Position numbers and translations under genes: made by a program. The notes under the pieces were generated by a model, which saw nothing but the letters and a program-made list of their open reading frames with translations, had not been told where the DNA came from and made no database searches. From Paenibacillus sp. FSL H8-0079 (GTDB lineage Bacteria > Bacillota > Bacilli > Paenibacillales > Paenibacillaceae), in contig NZ_CP150300.1 of assembly GCF_037991315.1 (NCBI RefSeq), positions 1,364,001 through 1,428,000 on the forward strand: a DNA stretch of 64,000 nt. The letters are read 5' to 3'. Each line of letters begins with the position of its first letter. The stretch's first letter is position 1. This document shows, in pieces, positions 36,625 through 45,646 of the stretch.

Positions 36625-37200
36625 ATGAATATTGTTATTTTGGCAGGTAGCAATCGGAATAATGCAACCAGTACACGTTTGGGAGAATACGCAGTGGAGA
36701 TTATTCGTGGACAGGGACATCAGGCCAGCCTGTTTGATCTGTATCAGACGCCCCTCCCATTCTACGCACCCGATGAAAAACAGGCGGATCATGAACATCT
36801 GGCAGACCTGAATACACGTATGCTCGCGGCAGATGCCATCATCCTATCTACGCCAGAGTACCATGGCAGTATTAGCGGTGTGCTCAAAAATGCACTGGAT
36901 CACCTGAGCCAGGCTCATTTCAGTGGCAAGCCCGTCCTGTCCATCAGCTCCTCTGGTGGAGCGGTGGGGGTAAGTTCGCTTTTACAATTACAAGCGATTG
37001 TTCGCAATCTGCATGGTATCAATGCCCAAGAGTGGATCTCCATTGGGGGTGCGCAGCGCAGACGATTCGAAGCGACATTTGACGGATACGAAGAGTACGA
37101 AGGCAGTCAGGATATAGAGGACCGGGTGCAGCGGGTTATTGGATCGTTTTTGAATCTGGCCCAGACGTTAACGAATGCGCGGAACTCATCGATGAGTTAA
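36625..37200 (+). CDS. NADPH-dependent FMN reductase / azoreductase-like flavoprotein
   Basis: 191 residues of flavodoxin fold. The N-terminal phosphate loop AGSNRNNATSTRL, the STPEYHGSISGVLKNALDHL motif (flavin edge, conserved PEYHGS) and the Gly-rich SSSGGAVGV identify the family. It reduces flavin or quinone/azo substrates with NAD(P)H. GGAG lies 10 nt before the ATG. It is the first of a plus-strand run with two VOC genes. The closeness to a redox-type kinase is suggestive of a stress role, but this is inference. Confidence 0.87.
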   Translation: MNIVILAGSNRNNATSTRLGEYAVEIIRGQGHQASLFDLYQTPLPFYAPDEKQADHEHLADLNTRMLAADAIILSTPEYHGSISGVLKNALDHLSQAHFSGKPVLSISSSGGAVGVSSLLQLQAIVRNLHGINAQEWISIGGAQRRRFEATFDGYEEYEGSQDIEDRVQRVIGSFLNLAQTLTNARNSSMS

Positions 37201-37246
37201 GAACGAACGAAGAGGAAATTGGGAAAAGGAAAAGAGGTTGAACATC

Positions 37247-37705
37247 ATGATTACAGGCATATTTGAAACACATTTGAACGTAACAGATCTGGAGAGATCC
37301 CATCATTTCTATGAAACGGTCCTGGGTTTACCCCATGCTTATGGGCAGAAAGAACGTGGGAACTCCTTCTATTGGATCGGTGGAAAAGGCAATGCCATGC
37401 TGGGATTGTGGCAAAAGGAACCTTCCGAGGTGAAGCGTCAGCACTTTGCTTTCCATGTATCTCTGGAGGATATGAAACATGCGGTGGCTCACTTGGAGAA
37501 CAAAGGGATCAAGACACAGAATTTCCTGGATGATGATATCGGTGAATTGTACGTCTTCAGCTGGATGCCTGCAGTATCTGTGTATTTTACCGATCCGGAT
37601 GGTCATTCGCTTGAATTCATCGCCATGCTCCCGGATGAAGCGAAACCTGAGCTTGGCATGGTGCCATGGAGTCAGTGGGAGGAGATGCAGGAGAAGACCG
37701 TATGA
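37247..37705 (+). CDS. VOC-family (glyoxalase/bleomycin-resistance fold) protein
   Basis: 152 residues with two beta-alpha-beta-beta-beta units: THLNVTDLERSHHFYETVLG and HFAFHVSLEDMKHAVAHLE, ending in VYFTDPDGHSLEFI. Metal ligands would be the His in THLNV, the His in HFAFHV and the Glu in LEFI. The ATG at 37247 follows AAAGAGG by 9 nt; the earlier TTG lacks support. Its stop overlaps the next start. The substrate is unknown. Confidence 0.85.
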   Translation: MITGIFETHLNVTDLERSHHFYETVLGLPHAYGQKERGNSFYWIGGKGNAMLGLWQKEPSEVKRQHFAFHVSLEDMKHAVAHLENKGIKTQNFLDDDIGELYVFSWMPAVSVYFTDPDGHSLEFIAMLPDEAKPELGMVPWSQWEEMQEKTV

Positions 37706-38337
37706 TGATCGAAGAATTACAGTTATATACAGCACGGCTGGAGGACCTCAAGCATTTTTATCGCGATACGTTGGGAATGGAGGTATCCAGTGAGACTGAT
37801 CAGGCCTTCAACCTACAGGTTGGAAGGACTAAGATGATTTTCAATCCGTGTGAAACAGATCGTGAGCCCTTCTATCATGTGGCCTGGATGATTCCGACGA
37901 ATCGGTTCAAGGAAGCGAAGCAGTGGGCTGCATCACGTGTTGTTTTAAGCAGGGAAGAAGATCGGGATGAGACGTATTCTGCTACTTGGAACTCTGATTC
38001 TCTCTATTTCGAAGATCCGGCAGGCAATATTATCGAGCTAATTGCTCATCATCGTATTAAGAACGAGAGTGATCATGACTTCTCTGCTAAAGACATATTA
38101 CAGGTGTGTGAGGTTGGATTGGTGACGGATGATGTTCTGTCTACGGTGAATAAGCTTCAGCAGATTGGACTCGCGCGCTGGGGTGAGGTTAGTGAAACCT
38201 TTGCCCCTGTAGGGGATGTGCATGGTCTGTTTATTGTGGTGAAGAAGGATCGGACGTGGTTTTTCTCTACGCAAAAAGCGCAGATCTATCCGCTGGAAGT
38301 GTCCATTCGTGACGTGGGCAGGCTTCGAATAGGCTAA
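37702..38337 (+). CDS. Second VOC-family protein
   Basis: 211 residues. EELQLYTARLEDLKHFYRDT, HVAWMIPTNRFKEAKQWAAS and YFEDPAGNIIELIAHH form one VOC module, and ~80 residues follow (VCEVGLVTDDVLSTVNKLQQ), apparently half of another. The ATG at 37702 overlaps the preceding stop, with AGGAG 8 nt upstream, so the two VOC genes are translationally coupled and may work together. Confidence 0.82.
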   Translation: MMIEELQLYTARLEDLKHFYRDTLGMEVSSETDQAFNLQVGRTKMIFNPCETDREPFYHVAWMIPTNRFKEAKQWAASRVVLSREEDRDETYSATWNSDSLYFEDPAGNIIELIAHHRIKNESDHDFSAKDILQVCEVGLVTDDVLSTVNKLQQIGLARWGEVSETFAPVGDVHGLFIVVKKDRTWFFSTQKAQIYPLEVSIRDVGRLRIG

Positions 38338-38467
38338 ACTTTGCATTCCAGGGCAAAACGGGCATATGTGGAGCAATTCCATCATGTTATAGAAGTAAAC
38401 GCTTTATTTATTAATTTCAGGGTAGTTCCTGTGATGGGCTTACATAATATGAAGGGTGGTGGCAAGC

Positions 38468-39418
38468 TTGGATCGACGTTTGTTGGAAGAAGGACTAGCG
38501 ATTATCGTTTCCAGTCGGGAGCGTACAGGAGATCTGTGGCATGCTCATTATGGGGCGGGTGCGATTGCGGCATATTTTTGGGTGCGGGAAAATCGTCTCA
38601 CTGCCCTTGCCGCCGGCAGTGTTACCGCCGAAGCAAAAGCCATGCTTCGCCAACATGGAATCAGCCCTGGTCAGACCTCTCCGATTGGTGAAATGATGCC
38701 CAGGGAAGATGCCGAAGCGCGTATTACGGACGCATTGGATCGAACCATTGGAGAGTTGCACTGGGTTGGACATCAGGCCATTTACGGGGCAATCAGTCTG
38801 AAAGCCATTCGCGAACTGGATGGATGGGGTACTGCGGAGGAGATTGGTCAGCTGGTTGAATTGATCGATTCATTCGATCGAACCATCCCAGGAAGATCCT
38901 GGATGAACACAACCGTGAAAGAAATTCGTAGTCTGAAGCCTGAGAAGAGCGATGGTTTCCCCGAGATTGAAGATCCAACGCAGTTGTCACGTCTGATTCT
39001 GGATGAGCTTGGTGCGTTCCAGACCATATATCATGCGGAAGCGCATCATGACCTGATCGGCCATATGCTGACCTACGGACATGCGCTTAATATATTATAT
39101 GAACTGGGTTATCCGGCATTGTTCCATAAAGGCATTCCGCCTTTCCTTACTATGGTGAAGGCGCTACGTTTAAGCCGAGATGTGAACAGCGAACAGAAGA
39201 TGCCAACACTGCAATCACCTGTAGACCTACTGCCATTATCGCGGGCGGAACGTTCGGTAGCACTGCCCCATGAACTGGAGTACTGGCTCACCGATAGACG
39301 TTCCCGTGACTGGTACGGAGGTCATGTGTTCAAATTCCCGTTCAGCTTCTATCATCATGCCAAGAACGGGGATCCTGTACCGGAAACATGGGAGAACTTT
39401 CGTTATATCATCGCGTGA
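38468..39418 (+). CDS. Protein of unknown function (about 316 residues)
   Basis: No signal peptide or membrane segment. The TTG at 38468 has GGGTGGTGG upstream; two in-frame GTGs at 38456 and 38459 overlap that site. Notable patches are GDLWHAHYGAGAIAAYFWVR, HWVGHQAIYGAISLKA, and a His-rich AEAHHDLIGHMLTYGHALNI, which could bind a metal. The C-terminus RSRDWYGGHVFKFPFSFYHH is aromatic-rich. I do not recognise the family and give no function. Confidence 0.65.
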   Translation: MDRRLLEEGLAIIVSSRERTGDLWHAHYGAGAIAAYFWVRENRLTALAAGSVTAEAKAMLRQHGISPGQTSPIGEMMPREDAEARITDALDRTIGELHWVGHQAIYGAISLKAIRELDGWGTAEEIGQLVELIDSFDRTIPGRSWMNTTVKEIRSLKPEKSDGFPEIEDPTQLSRLILDELGAFQTIYHAEAHHDLIGHMLTYGHALNILYELGYPALFHKGIPPFLTMVKALRLSRDVNSEQKMPTLQSPVDLLPLSRAERSVALPHELEYWLTDRRSRDWYGGHVFKFPFSFYHHAKNGDPVPETWENFRYIIA

Positions 39419-39479
39419 GATAAAACATACAATATGAATGGAACCAATATATAACCAACGATATGGAGCAAAAATGAAG

Positions 39480-39511
39480 AGCACTTGCCAAAGCTGGCAG
39501 GTGCTTGTTTT
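39480..39511 (+). terminator. Intrinsic terminator
   Basis: GCACTTGCCA, AAGC loop, TGGCAGGTGC, then TTGTTTT. It closes the 36.6-39.4 kb run. Confidence 0.8.
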
Positions 39512-39595
39512 ATGGATGTTCTAGATTCGTTCAGATTTAAACCGACAATTAACCACCATGGAGACGACCACATTCATGCGTAATTCATCCCGATT

Positions 39596-39730
39596 ACCAT
39601 CAGCGTGAGTGGGCAAAGGCGGTAAAATGGTATTATCGGATCAGCCGCAAGGAAGACAAACCGACAGCTCATACGCTAAAGTACAGACCGGCTATGGAGC
39701 CGGTTTTTTTAATTCGGTGATTGCATCCTT
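39596..39730 (+). ncRNA. Structured leader element, copy A (before the DUF4127 gene)
   Basis: Copy A aligns with 42169-42300 over ~130 nt. Shared blocks are ACCATC, GTATTATCGGAT, GCAAGG, ACCGA, CATACGCTAA, AGACCGG...CCGGT plus a T-run, and CGGTGA-TG. Here ACCGGCTATGGAGCCGGTTTTTTT (39687-39707 plus T-run) is a complete intrinsic terminator, and ACCGA (39660-39664) can pair with TCGGT (39714-39718) around it. It ends 50 nt before DUF4127. I do not recognise a known riboswitch class. Confidence 0.65.
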
Positions 39731-39779
39731 GCCCTGATCGGGTACTAAAGACTAAACAGATAACAGGAGGCTACGTGAT

Positions 39780-41630
39780 ATGAAAACAGTATTGTATGTT
39801 CCACTGGATGATCGTCCAGCGAATCTGGATGATGTGATTGTGCAAGGGAAAGCAGCCGGTATCCATATCGTTACACCGAACCTGAGTGATCTTAAGAATC
39901 GTCTGGACTCGGAGAAAACCGTAGATGGCACAACGTTGCTCGGCACCTCCACGCCGGTGTATGGTAAACCGTCCAACATTCATGATTTTATTCTGAAACA
40001 TGCTGCCAAAGTTGATGGATTTATTATTTCATCCGATATGCTCTCCTATGGGGGTCTGATTGGCAGTCGTCAACTTCGAGAAGATGGGGGAGGTTCCTAT
40101 CCGGAATACGATGAGGAAACTACTCGTTTGCTGGATGTGATCCGCGTGATCAAGCAGAAATATCCACGCAAACCCGTATTCGTAATGGATACCATCATGC
40201 GGTTGGCTACAACCTCGTTTGCAGATGCCTTGGCGCTCGATGCCTATAATGAATCCCGTGCGTTGATGCAGCAGCCACGTCAGACTTACACCGAGTTTGA
40301 GGATATTATTCAAGGTTATAACCAATCCCCCGATGGAGTGGAATATGGGGCAACGACCTATTTTGATAAAGAACAGTATTACAACACAAGACAACATAAA
40401 TTCAAAACAAATCTGTACATTCTGGATCAGCTGGCTCGCACAGGTTATATCGATTTCCTTGCAGTTGGTGTTGACGACGCTAACACCCAGGGGGTTCAGA
40501 TCAATGAAATCAAATATGTAGAAGCGCGGATCAATGAATGGCTGGGTGGAACCAATGGACAAAATCCGGATCGTGCTATCATCTTGCCGGATGCAGATGG
40601 TCTGGGGCACGCTTTGGTTGCTCGCATGGCGAACCAGTTGTTCCGAGGTGGTGCGAAGACACGTTACGGAGTGAAATATTTTGGTCCTCACGGAAACTCC
40701 ATCATTAACACGTATGAATACATGGATGTACACGAGAATGTGGTTCGTCATGTGGATATTGTAGGTGGTGTGCTTGTGGCGGATTCGGCATATCCCGAAC
40801 CGGAGGTGGTAACGGATGCGAGTGCTGGCTTGGAAAATGAACAGCTGGTGGCTGTATCAGCCGAGCAAGTTGTCCCATTTGACATGGCCTCCGAACTGGA
40901 TCGTATGACGAAGGGTCATCCGGGAAATTCCGGAGAGAACACAGGCATCGACATTGAGATTATTGCCATTACGGCTCTGGATCAGGTGCAAGCTGCGTTG
41001 GAGCAATTGACGCTGAATGGGGAGCAAGGTTTGCCTTCGGTATTGATTGATTTTGTGGGTAAAGGACCAGCCAATGTTGATGTTGCTGAAGCGTTGCTAA
41101 ACAGTCCATATACCGGACGCGTGCTGGGATATAGTGCCTGGAATACGCCAGGTAACAAGATCGGTATGGCCGTAGGCATGGGGCAGTCGAGGTACGCGTT
41201 GATCACAACAGAGAAGCATGAGCACAAATTGCGAGATGCGATGAATGCACATGGCTCGTTGTTGTTTAAGCGTTTTCTGAAGGATTACTACTACAAAGCG
41301 GTAGCGATTGCGGACATCCGCACATATTCCCGAGCCCATGCGCTGTATACCAACGTGGCTACCCTGTCGGATCAGAATATGTTGCTGTTCAACTCAGAGG
41401 AAGACTATGCCCATTTGCAAACATTGCTCCGTGATTTAATGCAGACTTATACTACGGCGCTTGCGAATAAAACTGCCTTCCAGACAGGCAATGTGGCGAT
41501 CAAAGAGATCTGTGATGGCGAATTGTCTTATGCGACGTATGGCAGTGCGCTGCTGGAATATGCGAACCCTGATTTTATCTGGGGCCGTGCATTTGAGATT
41601 ACGTTGAACCCCCAAGTTAGACTGAACTAA
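39780..41630 (+). CDS. DUF4127-family protein
   Basis: 616 residues, soluble, no signal peptide. The start TVLYVPLDDRPANLDDVIVQ is the hallmark of DUF4127, and DFLAVGVDDANTQGVQINEI and AWNTPGNKIGMAVGMGQSRY are further conserved-looking blocks; the Asp-rich pieces could bind metal. The family has no established biochemical role. AGGAGG is 9 nt before the ATG. It is preceded by structured leader copy A, which also occurs before the tail operon, a hint of shared control. Confidence 0.85.
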   Translation: MKTVLYVPLDDRPANLDDVIVQGKAAGIHIVTPNLSDLKNRLDSEKTVDGTTLLGTSTPVYGKPSNIHDFILKHAAKVDGFIISSDMLSYGGLIGSRQLREDGGGSYPEYDEETTRLLDVIRVIKQKYPRKPVFVMDTIMRLATTSFADALALDAYNESRALMQQPRQTYTEFEDIIQGYNQSPDGVEYGATTYFDKEQYYNTRQHKFKTNLYILDQLARTGYIDFLAVGVDDANTQGVQINEIKYVEARINEWLGGTNGQNPDRAIILPDADGLGHALVARMANQLFRGGAKTRYGVKYFGPHGNSIINTYEYMDVHENVVRHVDIVGGVLVADSAYPEPEVVTDASAGLENEQLVAVSAEQVVPFDMASELDRMTKGHPGNSGENTGIDIEIIAITALDQVQAALEQLTLNGEQGLPSVLIDFVGKGPANVDVAEALLNSPYTGRVLGYSAWNTPGNKIGMAVGMGQSRYALITTEKHEHKLRDAMNAHGSLLFKRFLKDYYYKAVAIADIRTYSRAHALYTNVATLSDQNMLLFNSEEDYAHLQTLLRDLMQTYTTALANKTAFQTGNVAIKEICDGELSYATYGSALLEYANPDFIWGRAFEITLNPQVRLN

Positions 41631-41634
41631 ACTG

Positions 41635-41979
41635 CTATCTCACCATGGGCTCCTCATGTTTAGGGTGATCACTGGTATGACTGTATTGCTTAATCTCGCC
41701 GTTGTTAAAAATGATATATTGGTACTTCGCTTCGGGTTCATCCGCGAATGTTACGGAGGCACCGTAAGGTGCTTCAGAGCTCTTTGAAGAGTACGTACCT
41801 TGTACTTCGATAAACTGTTCAAGTGAATAACCCTTCTGATCAATCAGGTAAGTGGTTACCTGTTGTTCAGCATCATTTTTCTTGAGCGAATTACCAAGCA
41901 GTCCGAAATAAGCCCAGCAGGATATCCCGAGTATAAATGCTAAGATGACAAGTGAAGTGATCTTGAATGTTTTACTCAT
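41635..41979 (-). CDS. DUF3139-like small membrane-anchored protein
   Basis: 114 residues. One N-terminal membrane segment (FKITSLVILAFILGISCWAY) is followed by a small extracellular domain with VTTYLIDQKGYSLEQFIEVQ, which resembles DUF3139 proteins. AGGAGG lies upstream of the ATG. It is convergent with the DUF4127 gene with only a 4-bp gap and no visible terminator between them. Its function is unknown. Confidence 0.72.
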   Translation of the reverse strand: MSKTFKITSLVILAFILGISCWAYFGLLGNSLKKNDAEQQVTTYLIDQKGYSLEQFIEVQGTYSSKSSEAPYGASVTFADEPEAKYQYIIFNNGEIKQYSHTSDHPKHEEPMVR

Positions 41980-42413
41980 AGATATTCCTCCTTCTTGTAC
42001 GTAAGCGACAATGGATTTGATAATGAAATATTAATATATTTGGATAAATTTATCAATTCATTGATCTTAATCTTAATGCTTACTTAGGTATCCTTTAAAA
42101 TGATGATTCCAGAATCGTCTTTTTTCCACCCGAACGACTCCCTTAATCGCACCGAAGTCGTACGGAACACCATCCGCGCTAGGGATGAGAGGGTGTAAGA
42201 TTGTATTATCGGATTAATAGCAAGGGACGCACCGAAAGCACATACGCTAATGTATAGACCGGCCAGCTGGCCGGTCTTTTTGATGCGGTGAATGTAGTCC
42301 CGGCACTGGTTCGATAGCAATACAGACTCTGAGTTAAAAGGGGGAGTCTACTGCTGCTGCACTGTCGCTGCAAGGTGTGGGCAGATCTCAAACTTGCAGC
42401 CAAAGGGGGCGAA
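41980..42413 (+). other. Leader region of the tail operon (no gene)
   Basis: 434 bp between the DUF3139-like gene and the first tail gene. The left part is AT-rich (42000-42080) and probably holds promoters for both directions. The right part contains structured element copy B and, after it, GGGGGAG-rich sequence and a GCTGCTGCACTG stretch before the first start codon. Confidence 0.55.
42169..42300 (+). ncRNA. Structured leader element, copy B (before the tail operon)
   Basis: Homolog of 39596-39730. AGACCGGCCAGCTGGCCGGTCTTTTT (42256-42281) is an intrinsic terminator of different sequence but the same position and shape as in copy A. CACCG (42230-42234) can pair with CGGTG (42286-42290), which keeps the pairing seen in copy A with changed bases. 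It could be an attenuator that needs antitermination for the tail genes, or a short terminated RNA. Confidence 0.65.
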
Positions 42414-43343
42414 ATGAATGTGTCTATGAGAAATGAGATTAACACTGACATGAGCACCAGTAAATTGAGTACGCTCATTAAAAAAACGCTGAAACAGAAG
42501 CTCGCGGTACTTGTTCCAGATTGGGGCGGTCGTGTGCTGGATGTACCTGGGCCAGGCGAAGTGTTTGCTGGGCCTTGTGCAGTCGTTGCGTTTGCCGAAG
42601 AGGTGCCGAAGTCTGCTTGGGCGGGATATCGACGGATTATTAAAATCTCACCCTACGCTCGCCCGGAAGATGGTGGCGCTGAACAAGTGGAAGCTTGGTC
42701 AGCTGATCTAATCGAAGGGTTGCACCAGGTAAGACTGGTGGATGAAGCAGGTGAGGCCTTCACTTGCATCTATTTGGGTTCTTCAGATAGTGACCGGGTG
42801 GATGCAGGGTCTGGAATGTTTACGCGCAGTCTGCGGTTCGGAGTGTATGTTCCCGAAGACTCGGGAGCTGCTCTCGTTGAATCAGAGGATGCGTGGTTAG
42901 CTGCGCTTCAAGGCTGGACACAGCAGGAACTTGGCTCGAACTGGTCGGTATATGGGGATATCTGGCCTGGTGGGTACGAGAAGCCGTCTGTGTTATGGCG
43001 ATTGGCCGGATGCAGCACTTCTGTGGCGGGGACTTCAGCATTGGAGGTTCGACAACAGTGGATTGGGCATGTGCTCACCGATCATTCGGTGTTAACACGC
43101 CAGACCGTTACTCGGTTGGTCCAGCAACTTGCAGTGCAATCTCGTCTTGCCATCACTGAAACGGGTGGCGAAGAGCACAAAAGTAACACACGGTATGTGA
43201 CGGTGGATGAGGTAACGGCAGATCTGCAGACGGATGCGTATCTGAACGGTCAGATTCGCCTGACGTTGCAACAGCGGATTCGTCGTCCGGGTACGAATGT
43301 ACCCTTCATCCGTGAGATTCACCATAGCAAAGGCATGGAGTAA
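42414..43343 (+). CDS. Tail module 1: phage tail terminator-like protein with two similar domains
   Basis: About 309 residues. The first gene of module 1 occupies the place of XkdJ/YqbJ-type tail terminators (~145 residues), but is twice as long. The first half ends RVDAGSGMFTRSLRFGVYVP and the second ends ADLQTDAYLNGQIRLTLQQR; both follow a helical region and a beta-strand pair, which suggests two terminator domains in tandem. The module 2 counterpart (54571) has one. The start is uncertain: the ATG at 42414 is close to its GGGGG site, and GTG 42420 and ATG 42426 are alternatives. Role: caps the tube and sheath. Confidence 0.55.
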   Translation: MNVSMRNEINTDMSTSKLSTLIKKTLKQKLAVLVPDWGGRVLDVPGPGEVFAGPCAVVAFAEEVPKSAWAGYRRIIKISPYARPEDGGAEQVEAWSADLIEGLHQVRLVDEAGEAFTCIYLGSSDSDRVDAGSGMFTRSLRFGVYVPEDSGAALVESEDAWLAALQGWTQQELGSNWSVYGDIWPGGYEKPSVLWRLAGCSTSVAGTSALEVRQQWIGHVLTDHSVLTRQTVTRLVQQLAVQSRLAITETGGEEHKSNTRYVTVDEVTADLQTDAYLNGQIRLTLQQRIRRPGTNVPFIREIHHSKGME

Positions 43344-43523
43344 ATGTTAGCCCAGAGGAACTTCAGTTTAAAGGTTGGTTCCAGATTATAGCTTTGAGTA
43401 GATTGGTTTAGCTTCAACATTATAGCTTTAAATTCATAGGTTCATAGGATCGAAAATTCATAGGTCAACCTTAAAGATCAACGATTCACGAAATCAGTAG
43501 TCCAACAATGAGGTGAGATGGCA

Positions 43524-43724
43524 ATGGCAAGTTCAGTGAAAAAAAGCAAACAGACAGCCCCGCGGTATACACGGGCAGAACTGATGAATCATGCAGAAGC
43601 CCTCTTTGCCGTTAAGGCAGAGGTGCTGTACGGTGCGCTGTACGAAGCAGTGCAAGAGACGTTTTCCATTGAAGAAACGCAGGAACGAATTAACCAATTT
43701 ATGAAAGCGAAGGTGAAGGGATAA
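43524..43724 (+). CDS. Tail module 1: small protein preceding the sheath
   Basis: 66 residues. The C-terminal motif TFSIEETQERINQFMKAK matches YTMEEAQQHIQQFMNGEA of the module 2 protein at 55025, so the pair is a conserved tail component, although I know no function. Helical and charged. The ATG at 43524 has GAGGTG 8 nt upstream (the ATG at 43518 is too close). Its stop overlaps the sheath start (TAATG). Confidence 0.65.
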   Translation: MASSVKKSKQTAPRYTRAELMNHAEALFAVKAEVLYGALYEAVQETFSIEETQERINQFMKAKVKG

Positions 43725-45187
43725 TGGCAGGTGGAACTTGGGAGCAAACGAATCGTCCGGTCCTTCCGGGCTTATATATGAATTTTCAGGCGGCAGCATC
43801 TTCGGCCATTCAAGCGGGTACGCGGGGAACGGTCGTTGTGCCGATCAAGGCCAACTGGGGTCCGGCAGGGACTTTTGTTGAGGTAGGGAGTGAAGCGGCA
43901 ATTGAACGTATCTATGCGGCAAATGTGCTGGACAACGGTACGGCTTATACGTCCTTGAAGCTCGCCCTGTTGGGTGGACCGAAGAAGTTGCTCGCTTATC
44001 GTGTAGCAAGTGCTGCGGCCAAAGCAGCCACGCTTACTTTGAAGGACAGCAGTGATGCCAATGTGCTGCAGCTGGATGCGAAGTATCCGGGGGATCGTGC
44101 AAATGGATTCTACGTCACCATCCAGCCAGGCGTGATTGATAATACGAAGCATGAAGTGCGTCTCTTTGAAGGTAACCGGATGTTGTATGCGCTCCTGACA
44201 GCGGATATTACAGCAGCGTCTCTGGCGAAAGAGATTAATGCCGATGAACGAAATGTCTGGGTAACGGCGCAGGCGATTGGCGATGGTACAGGCGCGGTTG
44301 CTACTGTTGCGGGCGCGGCATTCAAAGGCGGCGTAAGTGGTAACGATGACCTGACCAATGCAGAGTACATTGCTGTACAGGGTGCGCTGGAAGGGGAGCA
44401 ATTCGACGTCTTGGCTTTGGATCAGGCGGCTGATGCACCCCTGCTTGCGAGTTTTGCGGCATGGGTGAAACGTGTACGTAGTGAAGGCAAACCGGTGATG
44501 GCCGTATTTGGCGGTTCCGTAGCGGACGACACCTCAGCTACAGCAGCGCAAAAAGCGGCAGCACGTTCGCTTGCGCTGAACCATGAAGGTGTGATTAATG
44601 TTGGTACAGGCGTTCGCCTTGGAGATGCATTCTACAGCTCGGCGGAAACGTCTGCCTATGTTGCAGGTCTGATCGCCGGACAACGTCTGAACCAATCCAC
44701 AACCTATGCAGCTACTCCGTTCGATGATGTGACACGTCGCTGGACGCGTGCAGAACAGGAGCAGGCGGTACAGAATGGCGTATTTATTTTCTTCCATGAT
44801 GGACGTCAGGTGAAAGCACTTCGCGGTGTAAACACACTGGTAACGCCAGCCGCTGGACAGAATAATGCTTGGAAAAAAATCCGTTCCATTCGTGTGTTGG
44901 ACGCCATTAACACAGATTTGCAGCGTTCTGCGGAAGATACGTATATCGGTAAGGTAAACAATACCGAAGAGGGTCGTCAGGCGCTGATTAGTGCCATGAA
45001 GGCCTATTTGGCGTTGCTTGCACAGAGCAATGTGATTGAAGCTGACGGTTATGATGTCATTCTTGACCCGGCGTATTATGGAGCAGCACCAGTTCTCAAA
45101 CCGGAAGCGGATCAAGTATTCCTGCAATGGAATGTGAAGCTGACGGATGTGATGGAGCAGTTGTTTGGTACATTTTACGTGCAATAA
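43724..45187 (+). CDS. xkdK: Tail module 1: contractile tail sheath (XkdK-like)
   Basis: 487 residues. The N-terminus AGGTWEQTNRPVLPGLYMNF is the XkdK-type sheath start (handle that links subunits). The C-terminal domain with RVLDAINTDLQRSAEDTYIG, GKVNNTEEGRQAL and a final strand QWNVKLTDVMEQLFGTFYV matches the conserved sheath core. It polymerises around the tube and contracts to drive it into a target cell. It is ~50 residues longer than the module 2 sheath (438) and diverged from it, so the two should not co-assemble freely. Confidence 0.92.
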   Translation: MAGGTWEQTNRPVLPGLYMNFQAAASSAIQAGTRGTVVVPIKANWGPAGTFVEVGSEAAIERIYAANVLDNGTAYTSLKLALLGGPKKLLAYRVASAAAKAATLTLKDSSDANVLQLDAKYPGDRANGFYVTIQPGVIDNTKHEVRLFEGNRMLYALLTADITAASLAKEINADERNVWVTAQAIGDGTGAVATVAGAAFKGGVSGNDDLTNAEYIAVQGALEGEQFDVLALDQAADAPLLASFAAWVKRVRSEGKPVMAVFGGSVADDTSATAAQKAAARSLALNHEGVINVGTGVRLGDAFYSSAETSAYVAGLIAGQRLNQSTTYAATPFDDVTRRWTRAEQEQAVQNGVFIFFHDGRQVKALRGVNTLVTPAAGQNNAWKKIRSIRVLDAINTDLQRSAEDTYIGKVNNTEEGRQALISAMKAYLALLAQSNVIEADGYDVILDPAYYGAAPVLKPEADQVFLQWNVKLTDVMEQLFGTFYVQ

Positions 45188-45238
45188 GGTTGTGTGAAAG
45201 GAAAGAACGATATTTTATAATTTCAAGGAGGAAAATAT

Positions 45239-45646
45239 ATGTTGGATGCGTCAAGAGTGATTCTCGGTACCCATGGTCAGCTGCATATCGATGGTGTGTG
45301 GCAGACAAACATTAACAAGTTGGAAGCGAGTGTGGAGATTGAAAAGCGTGAGCTGAACCTGGTCGGTAACGACTGGAAGGTGCACAAAAACGGCGCGAAA
45401 AAAGGAACAGGCACGATGACGGGTTACAAAGTCACTTCCGATATGATCCAGCGCGGCTTCACCAAATTCGAGATCATTTCCAAGCTGAATGACCCTGAAT
45501 CGTATGGACATGAGAGTGTTTTGCTGAAAGGTTGCATGGTGGACAAAATCCAACTTGCCAACTGGACAGCGGGTGAGGAAGTACCGGAGGAAACAGGCTT
45601 TACGTTTGAAGGATTTGAATTGCTGAATCCGATTGTGGCGAACTAA
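45239..45646 (+). CDS. xkdM: Tail module 1: tail tube protein (XkdM-like)
   Basis: 135 residues. VILGTHGQLHIDGVWQTNIN, a KKGTGTMTGYKVTSDMIQRG middle and GFTFEGFELLNPI end are the XkdM tube pattern (a beta-barrel subunit that stacks in hexameric rings). AAGGAGG is 7 nt before the ATG. It follows the sheath gene by 51 bp, as in PBSX-type elements. Confidence 0.9.
   Translation: MLDASRVILGTHGQLHIDGVWQTNINKLEASVEIEKRELNLVGNDWKVHKNGAKKGTGTMTGYKVTSDMIQRGFTKFEIISKLNDPESYGHESVLLKGCMVDKIQLANWTAGEEVPEETGFTFEGFELLNPIVAN

Noticed and set aside
39596..39730. Assignment of the repeated leader to c-di-GMP, THF, T-box or ykkC-type riboswitches
   Set aside because: I compared the conserved blocks with remembered consensus sequences of these classes and none fit beyond a few bases.
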